Positions 11,726 to 23,342 are shown, numbered from the stretch's first letter. The stretch is 64,000 bases of DNA from Aulostomus chinensis (GCA_037954235.1 JBBMOA010000001.1:5036001-5100000), one strand, 5' to 3'. The notes: generated by a model from the letters alone, not told the origin. Made by a program: numbers and translations.

Positions 11726-12544
11726 GGTGACTCGGTGGATCGGGGCTCTATTTATGCTGGCTTTTTATAGTTGTCGTGATCGCGCTTTACCCCAGGTGGA
11801 CCTACTCAGAGTTGATCAAACTGATTCAAATCCGCTGTTCTGAAACTGAAAACTCAGAGTTTTCTATCTCAGGGAAGATCAACTCAGAGATCAGGATGAA
11901 ACTCAGGGTTTGATGAACCTGCTTTGTGAAACGGGCCCCTCAAGTCCCAGTCTTCAAGAGTTTCTCCCCAAACTGTCAACCTGCTGTGACTCATAGGACA
12001 GCTGACACACAAACACCTGTTAAAATGACTCAACATTTCAAATGCTTTTATTGTGAAGCCCTGGATGGAACACATTCCCATGAAAATGCTTCTTTTATTG
12101 TGAGGCTTGGCCTCCAAGTAGTCCACACATTCAACTCTGATGTCATCAGATCAGAAGGTGGCAGTGTTGTGTCTGTTTGTGTGTCTCTGGTTCCTCTGCC
12201 TGCCTCTGCTGTCTTCTTTCAGGTCTTCTTGATGGTCCGGCTTCTTCTTCTCCATCGAGGGGTTGCTCTCACCGAGTGGAAGCCTTGTAAACCTGGTGAT
12301 TCCAAGATGGCTGCTGCATTCATTCCTCGTTACTGTTATGGTGTTGATTCACTACACGCCCACATTGTTGTGCTGATTAGAGAAAAAGGTTATGTTTCCA
12401 TCCAAGTGTCCTGCATAACTCTCAGCTAGTAACTTAACATAAGAGGTAACTTGGTGTGCAGAGTAGAAAATACTTGAAGTGAGAAAATACTTGAAGTGGG
12501 AAGACTGAGAATACTTCAATATGTGAGCCTGTGTACTTGAGCTT

Positions 12545-12755
12545 TGGCCTTGTTTCAGTGTCAGGAACCAATCAGAGCAGCCTCCTCCTGACTAAACAGC
12601 TCTACTCATCAAGCCCCTGACCCCAGACTCTTCTTGGTGAACTGATCAGAGATCAGATTAGTAGAGAAGCAGTGACACAAAGGGAAACTTCCTCATTCCC
12701 TGAACGCAGCTTCATCAAACAGAGCAATGCTAACTGTTCACCTGCAGTGTTGTTC
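12545..12755 (+). repeat. Left arm of inverted repeat around the zinc-finger gene
   Basis: About 210 bases with landmarks gtgtcaggaaccaatcagag, ctgaccccagactcttc and catcaaacagagcaatgc. The reverse complement recurs at 17836-18050 with only scattered substitutions. The two arms enclose exon 1, intron and exon 2 of the zinc-finger gene. Confidence 0.9.
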
Positions 12756-13340
12756 AAGAGGGGTGGAGAGAGCAGGGAGGAAGAGAGGTGGAGAGAAGAG
12801 CACGGGGTCTCCATCCAGGGATCTGCTGTTATTTTCTCAGCCCCCCTTCTCCCTTCCTTCCTGCTCACACACTTTGTCACGTGGACACGTGTTATTTGTA
12901 AATGGAAAGCTGCCAGAGTTCAAAAGGGCTGAGTTTTCTCTCCAGTTTGACGGCCAAATTTGGTCAAATAATTGGAGATGAAGAGGAAGAGAGCTTTGTA
13001 TCGTCCACGTTTGTGAGGAAGATCTTTTCATGCCATCACGGAGGAATCGCTCTCTTGATTTCTTTTGTTTTTGAAAGAAAGATATGGTCAGTTCCAAAAA
13101 TTGGATCATTGTGATTGACAGGACCAGGCTCAGACACAGGACAGAAGCAGGGTTCACGGCAAGGGACGTTGATGTTCTTGTACTCCGAGCAAAGAAACCA
13201 AACGGCTGCAAACGTATCCACTAAATCTAGACTATCGGATAAAACTTTCAAAAACTCTCAGAGGCCGAAGAACACAAGACAGGCACGGCTGCATTAACAA
13301 GGTAGAGGCTGTGGCAGGAACTGTGGATCAACGGGCTGGA
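12756..13340. other. Stretch without recognised gene
   Basis: Several overlapping short ORFs on both strands, none with a recognised domain. Confidence 0.5.
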
Positions 13341-14290
13341 GTGAGCACACAAGGACGAGACAGGAGTGAAGGGTGGATGAGGCGTCATAAAGCCTGTGGA
13401 CGCCATGACACTGTGTTACTGTCACTGAATACTAACACCTGCTGGACTGTAAACTTCCCTGCAGGCTTGACAGACTGAACTGACACTGATTTGATGACCC
13501 GTGAACACAATGAGATCATTGAAGTCTTTGCGTTCCTACTGGATCGTTCCATGTCTTTGAACAATGGGACCATGATGTGAAAGTCTCAGTGAAAGTGATG
13601 GGAATGAGGATGCTTTGATTTTACAATTTTTATTAAAAAAAAGTTTTACCAACATTTTCAAATCAAGTCTGTTGGGTTTCTTGAAGCGATTTCTCCTGCC
13701 GTGGAGCTCCAACAGACGCGCGAACCAGCGGGAGGAAACCACGGCGTTTCACTGCTTTACATTTAGAATCTCACGCCAAGCCGGAGAAGCAGGTCCTGAA
13801 TCAGTCACGTGGTCACTGCTGGCTGAAGAGGCTTTGGACGTCAACACATACGTCATCAATACGCGCTTCACAAAACGACAAGAAGACGCGGGAAGCTTTG
13901 AACACAACAAGGAAAGAAGGAGAAGTCCGTGAACCCCCGGCCTCGGTCTTTGTCTCCTGAAGGCTGAGTGGCGCCGGTAGAACCTCAACATGTGCGCCGC
14001 GCAGCTGCTGCGGGTGTCGGTCCAGGAGCGGATCCTCGCCGCCGCTGAAGACTTCCTGCTGCAGCTGGGAGAAGGAGACTCAGCGGCTGGAGTCCCGGTG
14101 CTGAGAGCGCTGCTCACCGAGCGGCTGGCGGCGGCCGCGGAGCAGATCGTGGCTCTGCTGGAGGAAACCGTGGCGGAGTACGAGCGGGAGAACCGCCGGC
14201 AGAGGTTGCTGCTCGATGCTGTGCTGAAGCCCTGAGTCAGGCTGGACAGAGCAGGTGAGTCCCCCAGGGACCTGCTGGGCCCCTCATTCC
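13340..14290 (+). repeat. Zinc-finger 5' module, copy 1 (upstream region and exon 1)
   Basis: This segment is repeated at 61345-62600. The two copies agree closely in the upstream region and exon 1. Copy 2 has about 345 extra bases between 61685 and 62028. The 100 bases before the ATG are CpG-rich and probably include the promoter and 5' leader. Confidence 0.88.
13990..14254 (+). pseudogene. Zinc-finger gene copy 1, exon 1 (premature stop)
   Basis: The exon opens MCAAQLLRVSVQERIL and encodes an Ala/Leu/Glu-rich helical region ending LLLDAVLKP. This is the first exon of a large teleost C2H2 zinc-finger family in which the N-terminal helix precedes an acidic KEE-rich linker. The reading frame meets TGA at 14233-14235; the copy at 62307 has CGA there, so a C-to-T change at a CpG explains the stop. 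After the stop the frame stays open for VRLDRA and ends at a donor AG|GTGAGT (exon end 14254). The splice phase fits exon 2 at 16021. With this stop only an 81-residue peptide would be made. Confidence 0.85.
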
Positions 14291-14593
14291 TCGGTCCTGT
14301 TAAGAAGCCCTGCCTTAACAATCAGTAGCAGCGTGTTACCATTGAACTGAACCACAACAACACCTCGCCTGAATGACGTTCACACTGGATCACCAACTGC
14401 TGCTAACTTGTGGACCAGAATGTGAACCAGGCTCCTGCTGCATTGTTACCAACATAAAGGGAAGTTTTAGGAGCTCAGGAAACAAAGTCGACCTAAAACA
14501 ATTGTTTTATTTCCTGTTGTTACTGATTTAATTTAAAACCTCCAAAGAAATGCATAAAACATGACAATTAACACCTCAACATCAAAACAGTCA

Positions 14594-14594
14594 G

Positions 14595-14665
<71 letters not shown>
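14594..14665. repeat. (CA)n microsatellite
   Basis: A CA run of about 72 bases with one interruption, inside the intron of the zinc-finger gene. Confidence 0.96.
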
Positions 14666-14667
<2 letters not shown>

Positions 14668-15149
14668 GTGTCAGCAGTCTCTCTGTCTCCTGCAGCAAGT
14701 CACATGATATCCAAATGAGTCCCGTCAGAATGAACCAATTTTTCAGTCGATTTAGGGGACAAAATCCAAAGGCAAACCAGTGAAGCTCTGTTGTTTCATT
14801 TCAATGCAGTTTCAGTCCAGATCAGTGAGTCCAGAGCTGCTAGCTTGACAGCTAAACACGGAGCATCACAACACTCAGCAGGACCCTGGCTGGAGTCGTT
14901 CTGCCAGCTTGAAGTGACGTCACTCATGCAGCTCTTTGAGTGTCTCAGTGGTTCAGACCTCCAGTGCTCCAACATGAACAGGAACCTTGAAGACCATCAA
15001 CCATTCATCAACAGTACAGAACAATGAGAAGAGTTTCCACTTCAGGCCATCACACTGTTACTACTACAATATTACAGTATTAGAGGTTTAGAAAGTTCAC
15101 CAAATTAAGAGTAAAATGATATCATAGGCATTGACTCAGCTGTGGAATA

Positions 15150-15761
15150 ACCATGAATTCTGCTCGCTATCAAGAAATCCTGGCAAAGAATGTTGGGCCA
15201 TCAGTTCAAGACCTCCAGCTGAAGCGTACCTGGGTTCTGCAGCAAGACAACGATCTGAAGCACACCAGCAAGTCCACATCTCAAAAGACTAAAAAAGAAC
15301 AAAATGAGGGTTTTGGTGTGGCCTCGTCAAAGTCCTGACCTGAACCCTATTGAGATGCTGTAGCAGGACCTTAAAAAGGCTGTTCATGCCCGAAAACCAT
15401 CCAATCTGATTGATCTTAAACAATTTTGCACAGAAGAGTGGGCCAAAATCCCACCACAGCGATGTGAAAGACTCATCGCCTCTTATCGCTCACGCTTGAC
15501 TGCAGTTATTGCTGCAAAAGGTGGTTCAACCAGCTGTTAGGGTCAGGGGGGCAATCACTTATTCACATGGGCCTTCGGAGGCTCAGATGTTTTTTACCTT
15601 ATTAAATGTCATTGGCACCAAAAACTGCATTTTGTGTTTTCTTGTGTTTTATCTTTGTAAAATATTTAGGTTTGCTGGATCTGAAATGGATGAGCCTGAC
15701 AAATGTGCAAGAAATGTCAGAAATTGGTTAGTGGGCAAATACTTTTGTACAGCACTGTAAC
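15150..15761 (+). mobile_element. Tc1/mariner (Tc1-type) transposon 3' relic
   Basis: Encodes the C-terminal part of a Tc1 transposase in broken frames: VLQQDNDLKHTS holds the second catalytic aspartate, then WPRQSPDLNPIEML carries the third acidic residue, then KKAVHARKPSN. A TAG replaces Trp directly after IEML, and frameshifts separate the pieces. The segment ends at 15761 in a tacttttgtacagcactgta terminus like the outer ends of fish Tc1 elements. It sits in the intron of the zinc-finger gene in the sense direction. The 5' half is missing, so it is inactive. Confidence 0.85.
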
Positions 15762-16020
15762 TCTCATTCTCCTGCAGGGTCTCATTATAGAAATTAACTG
15801 ATTAATCAACTGGCAGATATGATGGGAACTATGACCTTTGACCTGGGTGACACAACATTGATCCAAGCATCTGAAGCCAGCGTTTCTGTTCCCAGTTTGC
15901 TGACTGGTCGTCAGTAGCAGGATGTCTCTTTTCATTGAGTTGATTTCTGTTTCTGTCTGTTGCTCCGCTGTTTCAGAGTCAAATGAAGAGATTTCTGATG
16001 TTGCTGTTTGTGTCCTGCAG

Positions 16021-17301
16021 ATGTGGAGCAGCTGCTGGTGATTAAAGAAGAGGTTCCCCCTGAGCTGCAGGACCCAGAGCCCCCCCACATTAAAGAGGAG
16101 TGGGAGGAGCTCTGGACCAGTGAGGAGGGAGGGCAGCTTCAAGGGCAGGAGGAGGCTGATATCACCACGTTCCCCTTCACTCTGGTCCCTGTGAAGAGTG
16201 AAGGGGACGAAGAGAAAACTCAGTTCCCACAGCTTCATCAGAGTCTAACTGAGGAGAACTTGAAAGAAGAGTCTCTGAGCAGAAGCCCAATTCATCCTCT
16301 GAAAACAGAAGCTGATGGAGAAGAGAGTGGAGGACCAGAACCAGAACCAGCCAGCAAGGTAGATCCAGATCCACTTGTACAACCCCAGACTGAAGACCAG
16401 ATGTCAGACTCTTCTGAAGCTGAGACTGAAGTCAGTGAGGATGAGCGTCCCTTTAGGTGCTCAACATGCAGTAAAGGTTTTAGTAACAGAAAGTGTTTGG
16501 ATAAACACATGAGAATACACACTGGGGAGAAACCATTCCATTGCTCAGTTTGTGGCAAAAGATTCTCAAAGGGATATTTGACCACACACGAGAACACATA
16601 CCGGAGAGAAACCATTCCCCTGCTCAGTTTGTGGCACAAGATTCTCAGACAAGAGACATCTGAAAAGACACATGAGAACACACACTGGGGAGAAACCATT
16701 CCCCTGCTCAATTTGTGGCACACGATTTTCAGAAAATGGATATCTGAAAAACCACATGAGAACACACACTGGGGAGAAACCATTCCTCTGCTCAGTTTGT
16801 GGCACAAGATTCTTAGAAAAGAGACATCTGAAAAGACACATGATAACACATACTGGGGAGAAACCATTCCCTTGCTCAGTGTGTGGCACAAACTTTCCCG
16901 AAAATGGATATCTGAAAAACCACATGAGAACACACACAGGAGAGAGACCATTCCCCTGCTCCATTTGTGGCAAAACATTCTCTGTTCAGGGACATCTGAA
17001 ATCACATATGAGCACGCACACTGGGGAGAAACCACTCCCCTGCCCCGTTTGTGGCAAAAGATTCTCAGAAAAGCGACACCTGACAAAACACATGAGAATG
17101 CACACTGGGGAGAAACCCTTAACCTGCACAGTTTGTGGCAAAAAATGGTCAGAAAAGGGAAATCTGACAAAACACATGAGAACGCACACTGGGGAAAAAC
17201 CTTTCCCCTGCTCAGTTTGTGGTAAAAGATTCTCAGTCAAGGGAAATTGGAAAAGACACTTAAGAACGCACACTGGGGAGAAACCATTTGTCAAAGCATG
17301 A
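16021..17301 (+). pseudogene. Zinc-finger gene copy 1, exon 2: acidic linker and ten C2H2 fingers, frameshifted
   Basis: Exon 2 starts after a pyrimidine-rich TGTCCTGCAG acceptor and continues in phase as DVEQLLVIKEEVPPE, then an acidic region with PHIKEEWEELW and ETEVSEDERPF. Finger 1 (FRCSTCSKGF, HMRIH) is complete. Finger 2 lacks one residue between its Cys and His pairs and loses two bases near 16589, where an ATG codon of the usual HMRTH reads only G. Eight regular fingers follow in the shifted frame (16607-17290), joined by TGEKPF linkers, ending PFVKA and TGA at 17299. The family is nuclear and binds DNA. The stop in exon 1 plus this shift make copy 1 a probable pseudogene unless they are assembly errors. 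Confidence 0.88.
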
Positions 17302-17589
17302 CATTGAAGCTGTAACAAAAGTGTGGGAGATGCAGGTTGAAAGCCAAATAATGAATGTATTTAACAAAAAAAACAACAACACAATGATGAACCAAATATG
17401 GGCCCAGGTGCCTCCAACTAGGAGGAATGAACATTTCCCCACCCTCCAAAAGACATGAGATTCCACGTGACTTTTCAGTTCAACCGGTGTTTTGGGAGCT
17501 AATGAGCGGTGTGCGCCAAAACTGGATCAAATTTTGATGCTGCAAAAACAAATCCCTGCAATCGTTCAAAATAATAATACAAGAACACA

Positions 17590-17774
17590 CCTTCAGTTTG
17601 TTTTGTGTCAGAACTGTTCTTGAAGAGCTTCAAAGGGAGGAGGATTTTAAACACTACTCTGGATTTTACTGGAGGCCAGTGCAGCAAAGCTAAGACTTGG
17701 GTGATGTGGTCGCTCTTCCTAGTTCCTGTCAGTTCGCTTGCAGCTGCATTCTGGACCAGCTGCAGAGTCTTCAA
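17590..17774 (-). pseudogene. LINE ORF2 C-terminal fragment
   Basis: The minus strand reads MKTLQLVQNAAASELTGTRK, then HITQVLALLHWPPVKSRVVF, a conserved post-reverse-transcriptase segment of L2/CR1-group LINEs. It is a fragment of about 60 codons and a separate relic from the LINE at 40990. Confidence 0.75.
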
Positions 17775-17835
17775 CCACTTGTTAGTGCAGCCTGATTATA
17801 AAGAATTACAACAACAATCAATCAACTTCCTGTCC

Positions 17836-18050
17836 TGATGACATCACTACTGCAGGTGAACAGTTAGCATTGCTCTGTTTGATGAAGCTGCGTTCAGGGA
17901 ATGAGGACGTTTCCCATTGTATCACTGCTTCTCTACTAATCTGATCTCTGATCAGTTCACCAAGAAGAGTCTGGGGTCAGGGGCTTGATGAGTAGAGTTG
18001 TTTAGTCAGGAGGAGGCTGCTCTGATTGGTTCCTGACACTGAAACAAGAC
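17836..18050 (-). repeat. Right arm of inverted repeat around the zinc-finger gene
   Basis: Reverse complement of 12545-12755. The distance between arms is about 5.1 kb. It directly abuts the start of the segmental duplication at 18048. Confidence 0.9.
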
Positions 18051-18722
18051 CTTCATATATTTATGATGACATCACCAATAGGAGCCTTCCCAGTCTGTCA
18101 GGGGGTAGAATTCAGTCAGCACCAATGACATCAGAGTCAGAGTTTAGACATCAAAGCAGACATCAAAGCCTCTCTTAGAAAACCAAAATATAGAGAAATA
18201 TATTTGAAAAGAATATTGCATGTTTATAAATACTAGAAGAATGAAGAGAAGGTGGTAGAGGTGGAGGCAGAAAAGAGGAATGTTTTTTGTTTCTCTTCAG
18301 TTAAAATTATGTTGTGTGTTCTTTCATCTTCAACTCTGTTTTTGTTTTGAATAAATTAATGGTTCTTGATTATTTTACTCTTTGTGTCAGTGACAGTTTT
18401 GAGGTTATTTTGATGATGTCAGAGCTGTCCTTTTATAATATTTTTCATAATCAGTTGTCTTTTATTGTTTAATAAATATATAAAACGTTATAGGTGAATG
18501 TTGTCTGTTAAGTTGTTTGTTTGTTGGGTGGAAATTTATCACAAATGTTGAAACTGTGAAGAAAGAAGTGTTTTGTTGGTGTTCTGCCTGGTATGGATTG
18601 TAAATTTCTTTTGCTCACTCCCTTGATGAGGTAGAAGAAGCCGGACCATCAAGAAGACCTGAAAAAAGACAGCAGAGGCAGGAAAAGTGGAACCAGAAAG
18701 ACACAAACCTCACAGACTCAGA

Positions 18723-18780
18723 GTCTCTGTGGCGCTCGGCTGTTAACCGAGAGGCTGGTGGTTGGAGCCCCCCAGGGACC
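18723..18780 (+). pseudogene. tRNA-Asn (GTT) pseudogene without D-arm
   Basis: Acceptor, anticodon (CTGTTAAC with GTT) and T-arm regions of tRNA-Asn are recognisable, but about 15 bases of the D-arm are gone compared with 48059-48132, and the T-loop reads TTGGA. The deletion lies between gcgc words. The same deletion is present at 25893. Confidence 0.85.
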
Positions 18781-19127
18781 AGGACCAGGCTCTACTGGTG
18801 CTGAGGACTCTGTTGATCAGCTGCTGAGTTGCTACTTAATGTCAACATTGGTCTGTTTCATCCTGAGTAGTTTGATGATCCCAGCAGAGTCGTTGCATCA
18901 ATGATCTGAATGTGGACGGACAGATTGACCCTCCACAGCAGACGCAGGTGAGAGCTCTGCCAGCTGGAGCCTCTTGGGTCCCGGGAGGCTTCACTCCTGG
19001 AGGTGGAAATGATGAGGAGTTTTAAAATCTGCTCCTCTTTCACGCTGACTTGTTTTCTAGGGTTCCCTCTTTTATTCATGTGTGATTTTAGTCTCAGCTC
19101 TCTAAACCTGAACGGAGCCAGAACCCA

Positions 19128-19151
19128 TTTTAAAAGAGCTGCTCTTTTAAA
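19128..19151. repeat. Near-perfect 23-bp palindrome
   Basis: tttaaaagagc and gctcttttaaa flank one central base. It recurs at 47581-47604 in the inverted cassette copy. Confidence 0.8.
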
Positions 19152-20239
19152 CTCCTGGAGATCAAGAGGATCCTGCCATGTTTGTCCAGGAGACCCACAA
19201 CACAACAGTCAGTGAATGGGGATGCAGGCAGGCTTTGAATGGAGGTCATTTGAAGTCCCAAGTCCAGTTGGAGCAGAGGGTGGAGTTTGATTCTCCAGGA
19301 GTTTTTGTTGTTGTTTTTTTCACCAGTTTCTTTTGGTTTGGAGGAAATCATTCCAGGTGTTGAAAAGAAAGTGAGAGCAACTTTGGAAAATGTTCACCAA
19401 TGATGAACATGTTTGAGCAATGATGAACATGATGAACATGAACAATGTTTATCACCAATGACATCAGAGTCAGAGTTCAGAGATCAAAGACAGACATTAA
19501 AGTCTCTCTGATAAAACAAAAATATAGTGTAGTACACTGGAAAAGAATATTGCAGTATATTAAATATGATGTTTCCATGGAGGGGCAGTTTGACATTTTT
19601 ATTTTGGATGCATTTATATTTTAGAATCAGAAAGGCAGTTACAATGACATCATCAAGACAAAACCTGGTGTTACAAAGGTGAGGTGAACAATTTTAACAG
19701 TCAATCCAAAATTTAGGCCTGAAGTTAGAAAATAATATTAGCTAGCTAGCAACGTTAGCTAGTTAACGTTAGCAAGCTGGTGATATTTAGCACCATCAAC
19801 TAGTTACAACAAGGTCAACAGCTGTTATGATGATGGTCACATGATTTAAACTTCCTCCTGTGGGACCTGTTTTAGGATTTAAATGCATCAAAGAACCACA
19901 TCAATTTGTTTTTTGCATCAAGGCTTTCTGACTTAGTCAGGAACCTCTAGTACAACAAAATAAAAGAAAAAATGTTTTTCACTGAATTATAAAATCATTA
20001 GCCAAACCTGAAGTCAGAAGTGCACTGTCAGCAACACTGCCAGCAGCTCCTCTCCCAGTCATGGGAGCTTCAGGGACTCTCATCAGCCTCATTCTCCCAT
20101 CGACCTGCACAACAACACAACAAACAAAGACCATCCTTGATGTGTCTGCATAGAATGCATTTGTGTTGTAGACCCACATCCACCAAGAGTGCAACAGTAT
20201 CCTCCTCAGCAGCCCTGCCTCAACACCAACCAGAACAGC

Positions 20240-20390
20240 CACAGCCACAACCCCACTCAGGACCTGATTCCAGAAGAAAGAGGGTCAGGACTGCCCAAGC
20301 AGTCAGGACAGCAGGACAAATGGATTGTGCTTCAACTGCAGGAAACATCTCTGCAGAGAACACACACAAGTGTCACATATGAATCTAAAC
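20240..20390 (+). pseudogene. piggyBac-like transposase C-terminal Cys-rich fragment, copy A
   Basis: Equivalent to 55200-55330 but a one-base loss in the first cysteine codon region (agaaagagggtcagg against agaaagaggtgtcagg) breaks the zinc-binding frame. See the copy B entry for the motif. Confidence 0.55.
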
Positions 20391-21319
20391 ACAAACAATC
20401 AATCAATCAATCAATATTTCCTTGTATAAGGAAGCCTGACAAGGTCACCAAGAGATAGAAACAACTTGGAGGATAGAAAATTGTTTTAGTTTATTTGACA
20501 GCTGATTGAAGACGTGGGTCAAAACTGACCGTTACCATAGAGATGGGAACAGGAAGCTGACACAAGAGGAAGGTTCCAGCTCTGAAAAAGGAGTTTGATC
20601 AAAATCTTGAACTGCCAGTAGAAATATCCTTTTGTATGTTGACCTTTGTTGACAGAAGTCACTTTAGCTTGGCAGTGACAAGAATGGCTGCTAGCTTGAC
20701 AAAGAACTGCACAAACCAGGTTCAAGCTGGACTTTGGACCCTGGTATCTGCAACGACTCCATCAACTCCTAATCTAGCAGCTCTGCTGGGTTCAACTATT
20801 TTACATAACATTTGACAGACCTGTGGAGCAGTGAGGACACACATGAGTTGATCACATGATCCACTGAAGCGCCATTTTACCTGCCACTGAGGTCACCAAC
20901 ATGAGCTGGAGTTGGGAATCTTGAACTGAACCTGGTATCACAGCGACACCTACTGCTGCAAAATGGAACAGCAACACTGAACCCAAGTACAGGATTGGAG
21001 GGAGACTGATGGTCGCTGTTTCGGTTTTTGAAAAACAAAGAGGGCGTGGGTTCAAGCTGGATTCTCAGAGACTATTTCCCCAACCTCTACATTGGCATCT
21101 ACACTGTCATCCAGTCATGTGACTGAAGTCATCCAGTCACATGACTGAAGTCATCCAGTCATGTCAGTGATGTCACTCTGCAGGACTGTCATTGCCATCA
21201 CATTATAGAAAAGAATCCAGACTCCACATTTCTGGGGCAGTTTTGGTCTTTAAACACTTGACAGTTCCAGGAGATTTAGTCTGGCTCAAGATCTTCAGAT
21301 CAACCCAGGACAGAAGGCT

Positions 21320-22795
21320 ATGACTCCATTGGATTGTATCGTTGGAGCATTCAGAGATCTGGTGGATCTCAGTATGAGCTGTATTTATCCACTGAATGAT
21401 CCTGGTCAATGTGATCCTGCTCCTCCATCTCTCAGGCTGACAGAGCAGGAGGACCTGACTGAGAAGAAAGCTGCACTTGAGCAGCTTCAGTCTCTGAGTG
21501 ACAACACAAAGGCAGAAAACCAGAATTTGAGGGAACAAGTTTCTACTCTTGAACGTGAGAATAAAAGAGCAATCCAGGAGCTACAGAACCTCACTGCTGT
21601 GGTGGCCAACCTCAAAACGGTCCAGGACAAGAACCAGACTCAGATAGAAGATCTGAATGCAACAGTCCACAGTCTTCAGCATGAGGGGAGGAAGGTTGAT
21701 GGAGAGAACAATGAGTTCAGAAAAGAGCTGACCCAGGTTCAGTCTCTGAGGGAGAGTGAACAGGTGGAGATGAAATGTCTTGAGGAAGACCTGACAGAGA
21801 AGAAAAGTGCACTTGATCAGCTTCAGTCTCTGTGTGACAAGAGATGGACAGAAAACCAGAATTTGTGGGGACAGGTTTCTAGTCTTGGACAAGAGAAGAT
21901 CATTGCATATCAGCTGGTAGAGAACATGTCTGCCATGGTGGGCAACCTTGAATCTGTGAGGGAGGAGAACCAGACTCAGATCAGAGACCTGAACAAACAA
22001 GTCCACAATCTTCAGCTTCAGGTGAAGATGGTTTACAAGGAGAAGTGTGACCTCAAGTGTGAGCTCAACTCCATCCAGGCAGAGAAGAACAAAATGAGAG
22101 AAGAACTCACTGAGAAGAAGACGACTCTTGAACAGCTGAGGTCCCAGAGTGAGGAGAGAGAGGCAGAAAATGGATGTTTGAGGAGACGAGTTTCTACTGC
22201 ATCTCAGGAGACAGAGACCTTCACTGCTGAGTTGGCCCACCTTGAATCAAGGAAGGACCAGGACCCCACAAAGACTGGCAGTCTGAACGGTGAAGTTCAG
22301 AGTCTTCTATGTGCAGTGAGAACACAAAAGAAGAAAAGGAACAGTGCTCAGAGGGAAATCCTGGGAAATCTTCATGATTTAAAAAGCTGTTTGAAAGAGG
22401 AAAATCATGGCCTTCAAGCGAAGGTCCAGCAAACATCTGAAGAGCAAACAGACTCTCCCCTACGTCCAGCCAGAGAAGACCAAACAGACTCTCCCCTACG
22501 TCCAGCCAGAGAAGAGCAAACAGACTCTCCCCTACGTCCAGCCAGAGAAGAGCAAACAGACTCTCCCCTACGTCCAGCCAGAGAAGAGCAAGCAGACTCT
22601 CTCCTACGTCCAGCCAGAGAAGAGCAAGCAGACTCTCCCCTACGTCCAGCCAGAGAAGAGCAAGCAGACTCTCCCCTACGTCCAGCCAGAGAAGAGCAAA
22701 CAGACTCTCCCCTACATCCAGCCAGAGAAGAGCAAGCTGACTCTCCCCTACGTCCAGCCAGAGAGAGCAAACAGACTCTCCCCTACCTCTCCTAG
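21320..22795 (+). pseudogene. Coiled-coil / DSPLRPAR-repeat protein, copy A (truncated)
   Basis: A single open frame starts MTPLDCIVGAFRDLVDLS, then three related coiled-coil blocks each opening (E/D)LTEKK and QL(Q/R)S, then nine 12-residue EEQ(A/T)DSPLRPAR units. In the last unit one base is missing (gagagagc for gagaagagc), shifting to SKQTLPYLS and a stop at 22795. Compared with copy B at 56240 the C-terminal tail with its membrane segment is lost by a deletion of about 370 bases. Identity to copy B is very high over the coiled-coil part, so the decay is recent. I do not recognise the family; function unknown. Confidence 0.7.
22436..22775 (+). repeat. 36-bp coding minisatellite, copy A (9 units)
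   Basis: Units of 36 bp reading gagcaa(a/g)cagactctcccc then tacgtccagccagagaa. Point variants are shared between neighbours. The array encodes EEQ(A/T)DSPLRPAR in the gene frame and has no stop in five of six frames. Confidence 0.95.
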
Positions 22796-22890
22796 ACTCT
22801 GGAACGCTCTCCCACTGGACATGAGGACGCTGTGGACACCTTTCGAAAGAAGCTAAAGACCCATTTGTTTAGTAATATTATTGTTCATGA
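22788..22890 (+). pseudogene. LINE ORF2 terminal fragment, copy A
   Basis: Reads PRLWNALPLDMRT and, one frame over, KKLKTHLF: the C-terminal end of L2/CR1-like LINE ORF2 proteins. The two halves are in different frames. Copy B is at 58140-58230. Confidence 0.65.
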
Positions 22891-23342
22891 TGGAATCGTC
22901 CCTCTGTACCTGCCCACACAGGTCAAGAGGTCAAATGATTCCCTGTTTAAAACAGCTCTTCATCACATGGATGTGCATCCCAACAGTCAGAGCTCACTGA
23001 TGCTCCTATTCCCTCCAGTGTGAGGCACTACGAGTGACTGATGAGGGTCAGGGGGGTCAGGCTAGTCCAGATAGTGGGTCTGAATGAGGTTGTTAGGGAG
23101 GGATAAGGTAGTGGCAGAGTTCAGGCTGTAGTTGTGCTCCAACAGTTGAGACAGGGCAGGACAAAAAATGACCTCCTGATGGCGTTAGGAGTGATTCTTA
23201 CAAGAACCAATCAATAAAAGTGGGTGGTGACCTGCTCATGTGACGCTTGTGTTGATGATTACTGGGTCTCCTCCATGCTCATTTATCATGAATGAATCCC
23301 TCTGAGTAAAACACCTGATGACTCCTGAGTTGTTTCACAAAA

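Larger units (their letters stand above)
9690..11938. mobile_element. PIF/Harbinger DNA transposon, decayed
   Basis: Two signatures of this superfamily are seen: a nuclease fragment on the plus strand (9730-10105) and a Myb/SANT-like ORF on the minus strand (11537-11725). A terminal region ends near 11938: read on the minus strand it starts gggcccgtttcacaaagcag and runs into an ctctgagttgatc motif, a familiar end of fish Harbinger elements. A fragment of a similar end is at 54120-54320. The opposite terminus was not found, so the left boundary is a guess. An AT-rich microsatellite has expanded inside. Confidence 0.7.
18640..19460 (+). repeat. tRNA-Asn cassette, copy 1
   Basis: Contains a D-arm-deleted tRNA-Asn, then the segment at 18880-19400 that recurs almost exactly in reverse complement at 47340-48030, beside a full tRNA-Asn. 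A shorter copy is at 25860-26110. Confidence 0.85.

Noticed and set aside
13749..14321. 190-codon minus-strand ORF opposite zinc-finger exon 1
   Set aside because: Shadow of a GC-rich sense exon; the sense frame has the family match and splice donor.
16292..17170. 292-codon minus-strand ORF
   Set aside because: Antisense shadow of the tandem zinc fingers, with repeated VSPQC-type text mirroring the linkers.
21581..22240. 219-codon minus-strand ORF in the coiled-coil gene (and its partner at 56351-57160)
   Set aside because: Shadow of the Glu/Leu-rich sense frame.
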